From an uncultured Acetatifactor sp. (GTDB lineage Bacteria > Bacillota > Clostridia > Lachnospirales > Lachnospiraceae): DNA of 64,000 bases. The stretch is taken from NCBI GenBank assembly GCA_949840885.1, contig CATKYJ010000003.1:1-64000 (forward strand). The letters run 5' to 3'. Under the pieces are notes generated by a model. It had not been told where the DNA came from, ran no database searches, and was given only the letters and a program-made list of their open reading frames with translations. Position 1 is the first letter of the stretch, and every line of letters starts with the position of its first letter. This document shows positions 25,451 to 35,043 of this stretch, piece after piece. The position numbers and the translations under genes were made by a program.

Positions 25451-26875
25451 ATGAAAATGCGGATGAATAAGATAATAGGAGGCTTTTTCTGCATCTGCCT
25501 GCTGCTTTTCCAGCTGCCGCTTCAGACAGCCGCGGCCAATGCCGCAAACGAGCCATCCCCGCCTCCGGAGGGGTCCTCCCTCTTCGCCACCTCCGCCGTC
25601 CTCATGGACGCCGATTCCGGCCGAGTACTCTACGGAAAAAACGAAAACGCCGTCATGGCCATGGCCAGCACCACAAAGATCATGACCTGCATAATGGTTC
25701 TGGAAAATGCATCCCTGGACGAGACCCTTACCGTGTCCGCCTATGCAGCCAGCATGCCGAAAGTAAAGCTGTACCTACAAAAAGGAGAGCAGTATACTGT
25801 CCGTGATCTGCTGCATTCCCTGATGCTGGAATCCCATAACGACACGGCAGTAGCGTTGGCCGAACACATAGGCAGGCAGCACCTGCCCTCAGCGCTTCGT
25901 GACAAAGCCGTGACGGAATATACAGCAGAGGAGAGCAAACAGGCCGTGGCGGCATTCGCTACCCTGATGAACAGCAAGGCGGCTGAGCTTGGCTGTGAAA
26001 ACACATGGTTCATCACGCCCAATGGTCTGGATGCCACAGAAACCATTTCCCTGTCAGACGGCAGCACGGTCCAGAAAGAGCACTGCACCACGGCAAGGGA
26101 ACTGGCAGGGATCCTGTCATACTGCATCAAGGAATCCCCAAAAAGCCAGGAGTTCCTGGACATCACACGGACGCAGAACTATAGTTTTTCCGCCAACGGG
26201 CGCAGCTTTTCCTGCGTCAACCATAATGCGTTCCTAAACATGATGGACGGCGCCCTGACAGGAAAGACAGGATTTACCAACAAGGCAGGATACTGCTATG
26301 TAGGTGCCCTGACTCGGGACGACAGGACTTTTGTGGTGGCCTTGCTGGCATGCGGTTGGCCCAATAACAAGAGCTACAAATGGGCGGATACCAAAAAGCT
26401 GATGCAGTATGGCATTGACAATTATTTTTACAGAAGCTTTGACCAGGAGGGCATAAGCTTTGACGAAGAGTACCTGCCTCCCATCCCCGTGCGAAATGGA
26501 CAGACAGCCGTTTTTAACGCTACTGCGTATACGGATGTGGAGGTTGACAGGGAAACTCTCCCCAAATGGCCGGTGGAGGATGCCCCAAATGGCGCGGGAG
26601 CGTCCGGCCAGACCGATATAAAAGACGCAACCTGGGACGAAGAGTGGCTGGAGGGCCTGCTCCTGCGCCCGGATGAGAAGATTCAGGTCAGGTATACTGC
26701 GAAAAAGTCGTTGACAGCCCCCATAGAACGCGGCACAGTTGTGGGAAGCATTGACTACATAGTGGACGACACTGTGTACAAGCGGGAGAATGTCGTCACG
26801 AAAGACACTGTGGAAGCCATAGACTTAAGATGGTGCATGGTACAGATCTGGAAGCGCTTCCTCTGCATCAGATGA
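25451..26875 (+). CDS. D-alanyl-D-alanine carboxypeptidase family protein (S11)
   Basis: This is a second exported S11 carboxypeptidase (474 aa). The signal peptide (KIIGGFFCICLLLFQLPLQT) precedes STTK (SxxK nucleophile motif), ESHND (SxN) and LTGKTGFTNKAG (KTG). Between the SxN and KTG motifs an insertion around TAEESKQAVAAF enlarges the domain; the C-terminal beta domain reads DEKIQVRYTAKKSLTAPIERG. No clear C-terminal amphipathic anchor is present. ATG 25451 follows GGAAG; the frame is open from an ATG at 25406 that would bury the signal peptide. It resembles the DacF/DacB group associated with spore cortex or wall remodelling, but that role is inferred. Confidence 0.9.
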   Translation: MKMRMNKIIGGFFCICLLLFQLPLQTAAANAANEPSPPPEGSSLFATSAVLMDADSGRVLYGKNENAVMAMASTTKIMTCIMVLENASLDETLTVSAYAASMPKVKLYLQKGEQYTVRDLLHSLMLESHNDTAVALAEHIGRQHLPSALRDKAVTEYTAEESKQAVAAFATLMNSKAAELGCENTWFITPNGLDATETISLSDGSTVQKEHCTTARELAGILSYCIKESPKSQEFLDITRTQNYSFSANGRSFSCVNHNAFLNMMDGALTGKTGFTNKAGYCYVGALTRDDRTFVVALLACGWPNNKSYKWADTKKLMQYGIDNYFYRSFDQEGISFDEEYLPPIPVRNGQTAVFNATAYTDVEVDRETLPKWPVEDAPNGAGASGQTDIKDATWDEEWLEGLLLRPDEKIQVRYTAKKSLTAPIERGTVVGSIDYIVDDTVYKRENVVTKDTVEAIDLRWCMVQIWKRFLCIR

Positions 26876-27013
26876 CAGTCCGTTTGGTTTTGTTCGGTTT
26901 TGCCGGAGGGAATTTTTGCTAAACCGAATACTTGATATTGGTCGGATGAACCAGGAAATGGCCTCCCGGGCAGCCCGGGGGCGCACGAGGGGCAGCCCGA
27001 ATGAAATTTATAC

Positions 27014-27042
27014 TTGCCTGTGGACACATTATGATATATAAT
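27014..27042 (+). promoter_or_regulatory. sigma-A promoter of zapA
   Basis: TTGCCT (27014-27019) and the consensus TATAAT (27037-27042) are separated by 17 bp, 50 bp before the zapA start. Confidence 0.7.
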
Positions 27043-27091
27043 GGGGAGAGGGCAAAAGAGTAACTGATTTCTACAAAAGGGGTGCGGGGGA

Positions 27092-27499
27092 ATGGCTTCA
27101 TCTTCCAGGACAGATACAGAAGTGATCATCGGCGGCAAGGTATTTACTTTGAGCGGTTATGAGAGTGAAGAGTATTTACAAAAAGTGGCGTCCTATATCA
27201 ACAACAAGATAAACGAGTACAGCAAGCTGGACGGCTTCAAGAGACAGCCTGCAGACACCCAGGGCGTGCTGCTCCAGTTGAACATCGCGGACGACTATTT
27301 CAAGGCGAAAAAGCAGATTTCCGCGCTGGAGGAGGAGCTTCAGGCCAAGGACAAGGATTTGTACGACTTAAAGCACGAACTGATCTCCACCCAGATCAAG
27401 CTGGAGAGCGTTGAAGAGCAGGTCAAGGCGCTGCAGAAAGCGCAGAACGAGGGTGAGAAAGAAATCGTGCGTCTGGAAACAGAGCTGAAAAAGAAGTAA
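27092..27499 (+). CDS. zapA: cell division protein ZapA
   Basis: ZapA binds FtsZ and bundles protofilaments at the division site. The 135-aa protein has the N-terminal ZapA fold (EVIIGGKVFTLSGYESEEYLQKVASYINNKI) and a C-terminal coiled coil from about residue 75 (KKQISALEEELQAKDKDLYDLK and onward) that is longer than in E. coli ZapA, as is common in Clostridia. A GGGTGCGGGGG sequence precedes the ATG. Promoter upstream and terminator downstream make it a single-gene unit. Confidence 0.92.
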   Translation: MASSSRTDTEVIIGGKVFTLSGYESEEYLQKVASYINNKINEYSKLDGFKRQPADTQGVLLQLNIADDYFKAKKQISALEEELQAKDKDLYDLKHELISTQIKLESVEEQVKALQKAQNEGEKEIVRLETELKKK

Positions 27500-27505
27500 C
27501 AGGGG

Positions 27506-27532
27506 GCTGTCCGAATCCCGGGCAGCTTTTTT
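27506..27532 (+). terminator. intrinsic terminator of zapA
   Basis: GCTGTCC (27506-27512) pairs with GGGCAGC (27520-27526, one G-U pair) and is followed directly by TTTTTT. Confidence 0.8.
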
Positions 27533-27564
27533 CATATAAGAGATTGGAATGAGAGACCGAATTG

Positions 27565-27582
27565 TGGAAGAAGAGTCTTCCA
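27565..27582 (+). repeat. 18-bp palindromic repeat unit
   Basis: TGGAAGA and TCTTCCA enclose AGAG. It matches the repeat family seen at 45713, 47477, 47811 and 55649 and lies in the gap before the U32 gene if that gene starts at 27606. Confidence 0.5.
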
Positions 27583-27605
27583 ATGAAAAATTTTTGGAGA
27601 ATTAT

Positions 27606-30008
27606 ATGGAGAACCATCACAAAGTCGAGCTATTGGCGCCGGCAGGGAATGCGGCCGCCTTTTACGGGGCAATCAGCGCAGGGGCAGATGCGGTGTATCT
27701 GGCCGGGAATCAGTTCGGAGCCAGGGCTTACGCTGAAAACTTCACGGAGGAGGAGCTTTTGGAATGCATCCGCTATGGGCATCTTTACGGACGCAGGATT
27801 TACCTGACCGTGAACACGCTCTTAAAGGATGCCGAGCTGGCGCAGTTGTACGCGTATCTGGCACCGTTTTACGAGGCAGGACTGGATGCGGTGATCGTGC
27901 AGGATCTGGGGGTTCTGCGCTTTATCCGCACGCATTTTCCCGGGTTAAGGATCCATGTGAGCACCCAGATGACTGTCTGTGCCCCCTGGGGAGCCTCCCT
28001 TTTAAAGGAGATGGGGGCAGAACGCATTGTTCCCGCAAGAGAATTAAGCCTTGCGGAGATTGTCTCCATGCGCCGTCTCTCCGGCCTGGAGGTGGAGGCC
28101 TTTATCCACGGCGCCATGTGCTACTGTTATTCGGGCCAGTGCCTGTTCAGCAGCATTTTAGGAGGCAGGAGCGGCAACAGAGGACGCTGCGCCCAGCCTT
28201 GCCGTCTGCCTTACGATGTGGAGGCTGGCGGAGCCAGACGCCGGGAATGCTACCCTTTAAGCCTGAAAGACATGTGCACCATCGAACATATCCCGGAATT
28301 GATAGAGTCCGGCATTGATTCCTTTAAGATAGAAGGGCGTATGAAGAAGCCGGAATACGCTGCCGGAGTGACGGATATTTACAGACGCTGTATCGACCAT
28401 TATTATGAACTCAGGGAAGCCATGGGGCCATCCGGGGCCCAGAAAGCCTGGCATGTGAAAAAAGAGGACAGGAGCGCCCTTTCTTCCCTTTATGTCAGAA
28501 GCGGGCTTTTAGACGGATATTATTTCAGGCACAATGGACGGGATATGGTGACTCTCGACAGCCCGGCCTACCGGGAGAGCGCTGAAAGCCTGCTTGCTTC
28601 TATACAGGAAAAATATCTGGGATCCCGTCCGAAGCTTCCTGTGACCATAAAGGCCTTTTTCCATGTGGGCAGCCCAGCCAGGGTTGTTATGGAATGGGGG
28701 AAAGTGTCTGCCTGGGCAGAGGCGGCGCCTGTGTCGCAGGCCCTCAGACAGCCCATTACAGAGGAAAATGTCAGAAAACAGCTCTGCCGGCTGGGAGACA
28801 GTGCTTTCTATGCGCAACGCACTGAAATTTCCATGGATCCGGACTGCTTTTATCCATTGAAACAGATCAATGAGCTGCGCCGGCTGGCCGCGGCAAAGTT
28901 GGAGGAGCAGATTCTCATCGCCCGGGGCTATTCCGCGCCGGCGCATTGGGCACAGGGGCAAAAGGCGGAAGCAGGACTATCGGCAGGGGAATCAGAGGAA
29001 GCGGCGGCAATACCGACGGCAGGGAAATCAGCGAAAGCGATGGCAATGCCAGCGGCAGCGCTGTCAATGGATGTGCCGAAAGAAAAGCCGGCGAAAAATG
29101 CCTGGACGGCTATCCCGCCCCAAAAGACAGCGTACGCATTTTATGTGCGCACGATAGAGCAGCTGAAAGTCCTTGGAGACTGGCTGGATGAAAATCCGCC
29201 GGACTTGCCCTGGCGGATTTATGTGAATAGCGATCTGCTTTTGGCGGAGCCAAAAACGCTGCAGCTATGCCAAAGGCTCTCTGCCAGCGGAGTTTTGTAC
29301 GCGGCACTTCCGTATATTCTGCGGGAGACTGACAGGGAGTATATGCGGCTATTATATAAAAAAGTGGCTGAAAGCGGAATCTTCCGCGGCTTTCTGGCCC
29401 GTTCCATGGACGGGCTTGGTATTTTGCGGGAAATGAGAGCCTCGCATTCCATAGAAGCAGAATATTGCTCCACAACCGCCTTGACTTGCCGAACGGATGC
29501 AGGGCTGTATGTGTGGAATGTTTCCGCCCTGCAGGAACTGTCCGCCCTGGCGGACGGATTCTGTCTGCCTTATGAACTGAACGCTGCGGAGCAGAGGAAT
29601 CTCTGCGGGAATTCAGATGTCAAAAGCATAGTCAACAACTCGGTAGACGGCTTTTCCTGTGAAAAAATCATCTACAGCAGGATTCCCATGATGGTCACGG
29701 CCAATTGCCTGCGAAAGACCATCGGCGAGTGCCAAAAAGGACAGGAGACTGCAGTCCTAAAGGACAGATACCGCAAAGAATTTCCTGTTCTGACGAACTG
29801 CACCCACTGCCTAAACATTATATACAACAGCGTCCCCTTTTCGCTGCACCAGGATTTTGCTAAATGGAAAGGCCGCGCAGATCTGCGCATGGACTTTGCC
29901 TTGGAATCCCCGGAAGAAGTAAGGCAGGTGCTGGATGCATTTTTCAGGGGAAAAGAATTTCCGGGAAAAGAATATACCACCGGGCATGAGAGGCGCGGTG
30001 TCATGTGA
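27606..30008 (+). CDS. U32 family peptidase-like protein (with DUF3656)
   Basis: The 800-aa product opens with the U32 signature (VELLAPAGNAAAFYGAISAGADAVYLAG) and contains the cysteine cluster CYCYSGQCLFSS...GNRGRCAQPCRLPY, which in relatives binds an iron-sulfur cluster for prephenate-dependent rRNA/tRNA hydroxylation (RlhA/TrhP), so 'peptidase' may be a historical name. A DUF3656-type middle region and a second C-terminal barrel-like part with NCTHCLNIIYNSVPFSL follow. An Ala/Lys-rich variable linker lies near residues 440-510. ATG 27606 follows TTGGAG and sits next to the conserved core; an ATG at 27549 would add 19 residues encoded by a repeat unit and has a poor site. Confidence 0.88.
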   Translation: MENHHKVELLAPAGNAAAFYGAISAGADAVYLAGNQFGARAYAENFTEEELLECIRYGHLYGRRIYLTVNTLLKDAELAQLYAYLAPFYEAGLDAVIVQDLGVLRFIRTHFPGLRIHVSTQMTVCAPWGASLLKEMGAERIVPARELSLAEIVSMRRLSGLEVEAFIHGAMCYCYSGQCLFSSILGGRSGNRGRCAQPCRLPYDVEAGGARRRECYPLSLKDMCTIEHIPELIESGIDSFKIEGRMKKPEYAAGVTDIYRRCIDHYYELREAMGPSGAQKAWHVKKEDRSALSSLYVRSGLLDGYYFRHNGRDMVTLDSPAYRESAESLLASIQEKYLGSRPKLPVTIKAFFHVGSPARVVMEWGKVSAWAEAAPVSQALRQPITEENVRKQLCRLGDSAFYAQRTEISMDPDCFYPLKQINELRRLAAAKLEEQILIARGYSAPAHWAQGQKAEAGLSAGESEEAAAIPTAGKSAKAMAMPAAALSMDVPKEKPAKNAWTAIPPQKTAYAFYVRTIEQLKVLGDWLDENPPDLPWRIYVNSDLLLAEPKTLQLCQRLSASGVLYAALPYILRETDREYMRLLYKKVAESGIFRGFLARSMDGLGILREMRASHSIEAEYCSTTALTCRTDAGLYVWNVSALQELSALADGFCLPYELNAAEQRNLCGNSDVKSIVNNSVDGFSCEKIIYSRIPMMVTANCLRKTIGECQKGQETAVLKDRYRKEFPVLTNCTHCLNIIYNSVPFSLHQDFAKWKGRADLRMDFALESPEEVRQVLDAFFRGKEFPGKEYTTGHERRGVM

Positions 30009-30203
30009 GGCTAGTCCTGGGATTTTTGTCCCACATAATACCAAAAAATGCCTAAAACAAGGCATTCCGGACGAGACATTCCGGATTTCGGACGGCACTC
30101 TGCCGGGCATATGCCGCAGGGGAGCTGACAGAAATGCTGAACTGTGCCTACGCCTTTTGCCTGGCACAAGCCCGGCACAAAAGACATTCGGGAAAGGAAA
30201 AAG

Positions 30204-31589
30204 ATGCGGGAATATATTACGGAACTATCCAGATATATCATACCAGCTTTGATGATCATCTATACTCTGTGCAGCTACGCTGCCCTTGCGGACAGGCCGT
30301 CATGGAAAGACGGCGTTTTGTCCTATGTCTATACCGTGCAGAACATTGTCATGTTTTTTATGCAGCTGTTTATGTTCACGGATCTGGCGCTGACAAGCGG
30401 AGACCTGGAGTATGTGTTTTTTTATGTGTTCGTACAGATCTTCCTGGCTGCCGCCGCCATCATGGTACCTGCCATATACGACCGGCTCAACCGGCTGCTG
30501 TTAAACAATATGTGCATGCTGGCAGGAATCGGACTGTGCGTCATTTCAAGGATTTCCTTTGGTCAGGCGGTAAGGCAGTATGTGATTGTATTGCTGTCCT
30601 TGGCAGTGGCCCTGTTCATCCCCTGGATCCTGTCCCGGATTCATTTCCTGAAAAAGCTTACCTGGGTGTACGCAGGCGCAGGCATTGTCATGCTGGGCAT
30701 GGTGCTCCTCTACAGCGAGGTCACCTATGGTGCGGAGATATCCTTTACCATCGCAGGTCTGACCTTTCAGCCATCGGAATTCGTGAAGATTCTCTTTGTC
30801 TTCTTCCTGGCCGGCGCTCTCTGGGAGAACGTCTCTTTCGCCAGGGTGGCGGTTACGGCGGTCATTGCCGGGGCCCATGTAGTAATTCTCGTGGTCTCAA
30901 AGGATCTGGGGAGCGCATTGATTTTCTTTGTTGGCTATGTTTTTGTAGTATTTTCTGCCACCAGAAATTACCTCTATCTTCTGGCAGGCGCCATAGGAGG
31001 CAGCGGGGCTGCTTTTGGAGCCTACAAGCTGTTCGCCCATGTAAGGAACCGGGTCATTACATGGCTGGATCCCTGGACTTATATCGATAATGCGGGGTAT
31101 TCCGTCACCCAGTCCCTGTTTGCCATCGGCACTGGCAGCTGGTTCGGCATGGGGCTGCTTAAGGGCAATCCCAAGGCAATCCCTTTCGTGGAAAAGGATT
31201 TCATCTTTTCTTCCGTGTGTGAGGAGTTGGGCGTGGTGTTCGGCATCTGCGTCATCCTGGTCTGTGTGGCATGCTTTCTGGAGATGATGAAGATGGCTGC
31301 CCTGATCAGGGACAGGTTCTATCAGCTGATCGTATATGGGATCGGAATCATGTACATCTTTCAGATCTTTTTGACCGTAGGTGGCGGCGTCAAGCTGATT
31401 CCGCTGACCGGAGTGACCCTGCCATTCATCAGCTATGGCGGCAGCTCCGTGATGACCACCATGTTCATGTTTTTCCTGATTCAGGGAATCTATATCCGAC
31501 TGCAGCAGGAAGGAGGCAGGCACAATGGCGGAAATGCAAAAAATAGCGGAAAAGCAAAACAGCGCCCGGGGAAAGACAGCGAAAGCTGA
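30204..31589 (+). CDS. FtsW/RodA/SpoVE-family glycosyltransferase
   Basis: This SEDS-family protein polymerises lipid II into glycan strands. The 461-aa product has about 10-12 membrane helices. Family motifs include the FQPSEFVKI segment, SKDLGSALIFF (Asp-containing loop), GYSVTQSLFAIGTGSWFGMGL and the C-terminal LPFISYGGSSVM. An N-terminal ~120-residue portion with three or four additional helices precedes the SEDS core. ATG 30204 follows AAAGGAAA; the frame is open from 30144 without a site. Its 3' end overlaps the penicillin-binding protein gene by 65 bp, the standard pairing of a SEDS polymerase with its class B transpeptidase. Confidence 0.92.
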   Translation: MREYITELSRYIIPALMIIYTLCSYAALADRPSWKDGVLSYVYTVQNIVMFFMQLFMFTDLALTSGDLEYVFFYVFVQIFLAAAAIMVPAIYDRLNRLLLNNMCMLAGIGLCVISRISFGQAVRQYVIVLLSLAVALFIPWILSRIHFLKKLTWVYAGAGIVMLGMVLLYSEVTYGAEISFTIAGLTFQPSEFVKILFVFFLAGALWENVSFARVAVTAVIAGAHVVILVVSKDLGSALIFFVGYVFVVFSATRNYLYLLAGAIGGSGAAFGAYKLFAHVRNRVITWLDPWTYIDNAGYSVTQSLFAIGTGSWFGMGLLKGNPKAIPFVEKDFIFSSVCEELGVVFGICVILVCVACFLEMMKMAALIRDRFYQLIVYGIGIMYIFQIFLTVGGGVKLIPLTGVTLPFISYGGSSVMTTMFMFFLIQGIYIRLQQEGGRHNGGNAKNSGKAKQRPGKDSES

Positions 31590-33054
31590 CAAGAGCGCAA
31601 AGAGTCAGAAAGCGAAAGCAGGAAACGCCGGACGCTACAGCGCAAACAGGCCGGAAATCGTTGCCACCTGTTGTTTCTTCGGGCTGCTGTTTACCATATT
31701 GATCGTTTATCTCGGGTACTTTGCGGCTACCAGCAGGAAAAAGATGCTGGACAACAGCTACAATTCCAGGCAGGAAATCCTGCTGTCCAGGAATTACCGT
31801 GGCACCATCTATTCCGGAAGCGGGGAAGTCCTTGCAAAGACTGTGGTAGAGGAAGACAAGCATGAATACAGGGACTATCCCTATGGCAGCCTGTTCGCCC
31901 ATGCGGTGGGGTATGCCACCAAAGGACGCCTGGGCATGGAACGGCTGGCAAATTATTACCTGATCAATACCGGAGCTTCCTTAGCCGACAGGGCAGCCAA
32001 CGATAATGCCGGCGTCAAGAATCCGGGGAACGATGTCTATACCACCCTGGATGTAGGGCTCCAGCAAGTGGCGGATTCCCAGCTTGGCCTCTATAAAGGC
32101 GCCATTGTGGTGACGGAAGTTCCCACCGGAAAAATACTGGCCATGGTGTCCCATCCGAATTTTGACCCCAACGAAATCGACCGGATCTGGGATTCCATCG
32201 TTGAGGACGAAGACAGTTCCGTGCTGTTGAACCGGGTGACCCAGGGGCAGTATCCCCCCGGCTCCACCTTTAAAATCGTAACGGCGCTGGAATATATCCG
32301 TGAAAACCCCGATACCTATGGGGACTATTCCTATGCCTGCAATGGTTATTTTCATTCCGACACCGGTGGGCGCATCAACTGTTATCACGGGACTGTCCAC
32401 GGAGATGTAAGCTTTGAGAGTGCCTTTGCGAAATCCTGCAACGCCTCCTTTGCCCAGATTGGCGAAGGGCTGGATCGGGTTTCCTTTGAGGAGACTCTGG
32501 AGAGCCTGCTGTTCAATCAGACGCTGCCCGTTGACTTTCCCTATTCCGAAAGCAAAGTCAATGTCGTGGATGGGGTATCCGTAAACGAACTGATGCAGAC
32601 CTCCATTGGGCAGGGAAAGACCCAGATTTCTCCTCTTCACCTGAACATGATCACAAGCGCCATTGCCCTCGGCGGCGCGCCCATGAAGCCCTATATATTG
32701 GAGCGCGTGGAGAACGATGCCGGGAAAGTGCTGGAAGCTTTCGCTCCTCAGGCCTGCCAGCGCATGATGACGCAAGAGGAGGCCGGGATCCTGAAAAGTA
32801 TGATGGAGGCCGTGGTGGAAGAGGGTACCGGCAGAAAGCTTTCCGGCCTGGATTATACGGTTGCGGGAAAGACGGGATCCGCGGAATTCAGTGACGAAAA
32901 AGAGGATAGTCATGCATGGTTTACCGGTTTTGCCCCGGTGGAAGAGCCCAAAATCTGCGTCACCATCATCATTGAGGAAGCCGGCAGCGGCGGAGATTAT
33001 GCCGTTCCCATCGCCAAGAAGATTTTCGATGCCTATTTTGAAAGTCAAAAGTAA
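31525..33054 (+). CDS. class B penicillin-binding protein (PbpA/FtsI-like transpeptidase)
   Basis: This is the transpeptidase partner of the SEDS protein overlapping upstream. The 509-aa product has a cytoplasmic tail rich in Lys, one membrane helix (IVATCCFFGLLFTILIVYLG), and a transpeptidase domain with STFK (PPGSTFKI, nucleophile Ser), KSCN (SxN) and AGKTGSAEF (KTG). The short N-terminal module resembles the PbpA group. The start follows GGAAGGAGG. It belongs to the wall-elongation, division or sporulation machinery; which one cannot be told from the sequence. Confidence 0.93.
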   Translation: MAEMQKIAEKQNSARGKTAKADKSAKSQKAKAGNAGRYSANRPEIVATCCFFGLLFTILIVYLGYFAATSRKKMLDNSYNSRQEILLSRNYRGTIYSGSGEVLAKTVVEEDKHEYRDYPYGSLFAHAVGYATKGRLGMERLANYYLINTGASLADRAANDNAGVKNPGNDVYTTLDVGLQQVADSQLGLYKGAIVVTEVPTGKILAMVSHPNFDPNEIDRIWDSIVEDEDSSVLLNRVTQGQYPPGSTFKIVTALEYIRENPDTYGDYSYACNGYFHSDTGGRINCYHGTVHGDVSFESAFAKSCNASFAQIGEGLDRVSFEETLESLLFNQTLPVDFPYSESKVNVVDGVSVNELMQTSIGQGKTQISPLHLNMITSAIALGGAPMKPYILERVENDAGKVLEAFAPQACQRMMTQEEAGILKSMMEAVVEEGTGRKLSGLDYTVAGKTGSAEFSDEKEDSHAWFTGFAPVEEPKICVTIIIEEAGSGGDYAVPIAKKIFDAYFESQK

Positions 33055-33105
33055 ATCCGAAAGCAGGACAGCATCCTGAGGGGCAGCACCCTGAAAAAAA
33101 TAGGC

Positions 33106-33134
33106 TTGCACTTCTGGTAAGATTGGAATATACT
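33106..33134 (+). promoter_or_regulatory. sigma-A promoter of the Nudix-gene cluster
   Basis: TTGCAC (33106-33111) and TATACT (33129-33134) are separated by 17 bp. It can drive the Nudix, unknown-protein, DUF2953 and gerW genes, which follow closely. Confidence 0.75.
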
Positions 33135-33177
33135 TGTGTTTAGTCAAGTAATGACACACCAATCAGGAGGAATTGCA

Positions 33178-33630
33178 ATGTTAGAAGCAACAAGCTGTGG
33201 TGGTGTGGTAATTTTTCGAGGAAAGATCCTGCTTTTGTACAAGAATTACAAGAACAAGTACGAGGGCTGGGTCTTGCCTAAAGGCACCGTTGAGCAGGGA
33301 GAGGACTACAAGGAAACAGCTCTGCGGGAGGTGCTGGAGGAATCGGGAGCGAAGGCTACCATCATAAAATATATCGGGAAGAGCGAATATACGTTCAATG
33401 TGCCCGAGGATATCGTGGAGAAAGAAGTGCACTGGTATCTGATGATGGCCGACAGTTATTACAGCAAACCACAAAGGGAAGAGTTTTTTTCGGATTCTGG
33501 CTTTTACAAGTATCATGAGGCATACCATTTGCTGAAGTTCGCAAACGAAAAGCAGATTTTGGAAAAGGCGTATGAGGAGTATCTGGAACTGAAGAAAAGC
33601 AATTTATGGGGCAGCAAGAAGTATTACTAA
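33178..33630 (+). CDS. Nudix hydrolase
   Basis: The 150-aa protein has the Nudix box GTVEQGEDYKETALREVLEESGA (shown at residues ~39-61: G-x5-E-x7-REVLEESG), which binds Mg2+ and a pyrophosphate substrate such as a nucleotide diphosphate derivative. The fold begins SCGGVVIFRGKILLLY and the C-terminus is Lys/Tyr-rich. ATG 33178 follows AGGAGG; an upstream in-frame ATG at 33136 lies in the promoter -10 region. The substrate is not predictable from the motif. Confidence 0.92.
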   Translation: MLEATSCGGVVIFRGKILLLYKNYKNKYEGWVLPKGTVEQGEDYKETALREVLEESGAKATIIKYIGKSEYTFNVPEDIVEKEVHWYLMMADSYYSKPQREEFFSDSGFYKYHEAYHLLKFANEKQILEKAYEEYLELKKSNLWGSKKYY

Positions 33631-33659
33631 GCTTTTTGCTGCAGTGAAGGAATCCTTGC

Positions 33660-33983
33660 ATGGGTCTCGGAATCGAATATCATCCGAATTTGTATCTGGG
33701 GAATGGCATTAAAGCCAAAAAACTGGATAAGATAAAGAAAAAGCTGGAAAACAGGCCTGTCCTTTCCGGTGTCTTTGTGGTTTCCGTTTCCCGCAACCCT
33801 TACGACCAGCTGGAGATATACGAGGCCAGGCAGCTTTGCCAGTCCTATTACCGGAAATATCCGCCCTATGTGGTGGGCATCGCGGGGAGCAGGGAAGATG
33901 CCTTTGCGCTGGTGGAAAGGATTGCGGCCGAGTGCCTGAAAGCCAGGGGCGACTGCTCGCTTAAGGAGTATCTGCAATGTTAG
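33660..33983 (+). CDS. conserved-looking protein of unknown function (107 aa)
   Basis: The small cytoplasmic protein (starts MGLGIEYHPNLYLGNGIKAK) is predicted to be alpha/beta, with a basic helix (KLDKIKKKLENRP), a strand (LSGVFVVSVS) and a central YYRKYPPYVVGIAGSREDAF segment. I do not recognise its family. It starts 29 bp after the Nudix gene and overlaps the DUF2953 gene by seven bases, indicating translational coupling in the same operon. Its coding nature is supported by a normal ribosome binding site (AAGGAA) and composition like that of its neighbours. Confidence 0.75.
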   Translation: MGLGIEYHPNLYLGNGIKAKKLDKIKKKLENRPVLSGVFVVSVSRNPYDQLEIYEARQLCQSYYRKYPPYVVGIAGSREDAFALVERIAAECLKARGDCSLKEYLQC

Positions 33984-35008
33984 CTATCGTTTTGAAGATT
34001 TTGTCCATAGTCGGCATAGTCCTCCTCCTGGTTCTCGCATTTGTGCTCCTGCTGCTGTTGATTATCCTGTTCTTTCCCATTACCTACCGGGTTCGGGGCA
34101 GCAAGGATGAGGACGGTTTTGGGCTGACGGCCAGGGTAAACTGGCTTTTCGGCCTGTTCAGAGTGCGGTTCGGATATCCCGAGCCGGGACGGCTGACAGC
34201 AAAGGTGCTGTGTTTTACTCTGTTTGATATGAGGATCCCGCCGGAAAAGGGAGAGCCGGTTCAGACGGGGCAGGGAGAGCCAAAAGCGGACCGGGCCGCC
34301 CGAGAGACTCCCCTGGAAAAAAGATTTTTCGGAAAAAAGGCGAAAAAGGCAAAAACTCCTGCGGACACAGGCCTGCCGCCCCGGGAAAAACATCCGTCGG
34401 AGGAAGAAGCGCCTCAGGAGGAGCGGCTCCCCGCCACAAGCGAAAGCGCCGCGTCTGCAGCGGAGAGCAGCCAGGCCCATGCCCCTGACTCCCAGGCAGA
34501 GAATGGGGCTCCAGGGGCTGTGCCGGAGGACAATTCAGGATTACCGGGGAAAATTTTACAAAAATTTCAGAAGATAAAGTACACAATCCATCACATCTAT
34601 GATAAAATAAAGGAGATTTGGGACAATATATCTTATTACCTGAGGCTTTTACAGGAGGAGAACACAAAGCAGCTGGCGGCTCATGCCCTGCGCAGGGTAG
34701 GCAGCATCCTGAAGAGCATCCGTCCCAGGCGCATGGCGGTGGAACTTTTCTTTGGCATGGAGACGCCGGACACTACCGGTTATCTGTATGGCCTCTACTG
34801 TGTCCTGTCGACAGCGCTGGGCCCGGAATTTAAGGTGACGCCGGATTTTGAGCAAAAGAGGCTGGAGGCAAAGTTTGATATTGCCGGGCATGTCATTGTG
34901 TGGGTATTTGTGATAAACGGACTGAAGCTTCTTCTGGACAGGAAGCTGCATCTGTTCCTGAAAAAAATAAAGGCGGGCTTGAAGAAGCCGGAAAAAGCCG
35001 CGGCATAG
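33977..35008 (+). CDS. DUF2953 domain-containing membrane protein
   Basis: The 343-aa protein has one N-terminal membrane helix (VLKILSIVGIVLLLVLAFVL and onward), a low-complexity Ala/Glu/Pro segment at about residues 85-185, and a C-terminal DUF2953 domain (RRMAVELFFGMETPDTTGYLYGLYCVL). DUF2953 proteins accompany the sporulation protein GerW/YtfJ in many Clostridia and Bacilli, and gerW is the next gene here, so a shared sporulation role is likely but unproven. The start follows AAGGAG. Confidence 0.88.
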   Translation: MLAIVLKILSIVGIVLLLVLAFVLLLLLIILFFPITYRVRGSKDEDGFGLTARVNWLFGLFRVRFGYPEPGRLTAKVLCFTLFDMRIPPEKGEPVQTGQGEPKADRAARETPLEKRFFGKKAKKAKTPADTGLPPREKHPSEEEAPQEERLPATSESAASAAESSQAHAPDSQAENGAPGAVPEDNSGLPGKILQKFQKIKYTIHHIYDKIKEIWDNISYYLRLLQEENTKQLAAHALRRVGSILKSIRPRRMAVELFFGMETPDTTGYLYGLYCVLSTALGPEFKVTPDFEQKRLEAKFDIAGHVIVWVFVINGLKLLLDRKLHLFLKKIKAGLKKPEKAAA

Positions 35009-35043
35009 GTTAGGTAAACCGCAGGCTTGAGAATGGAGGAAAA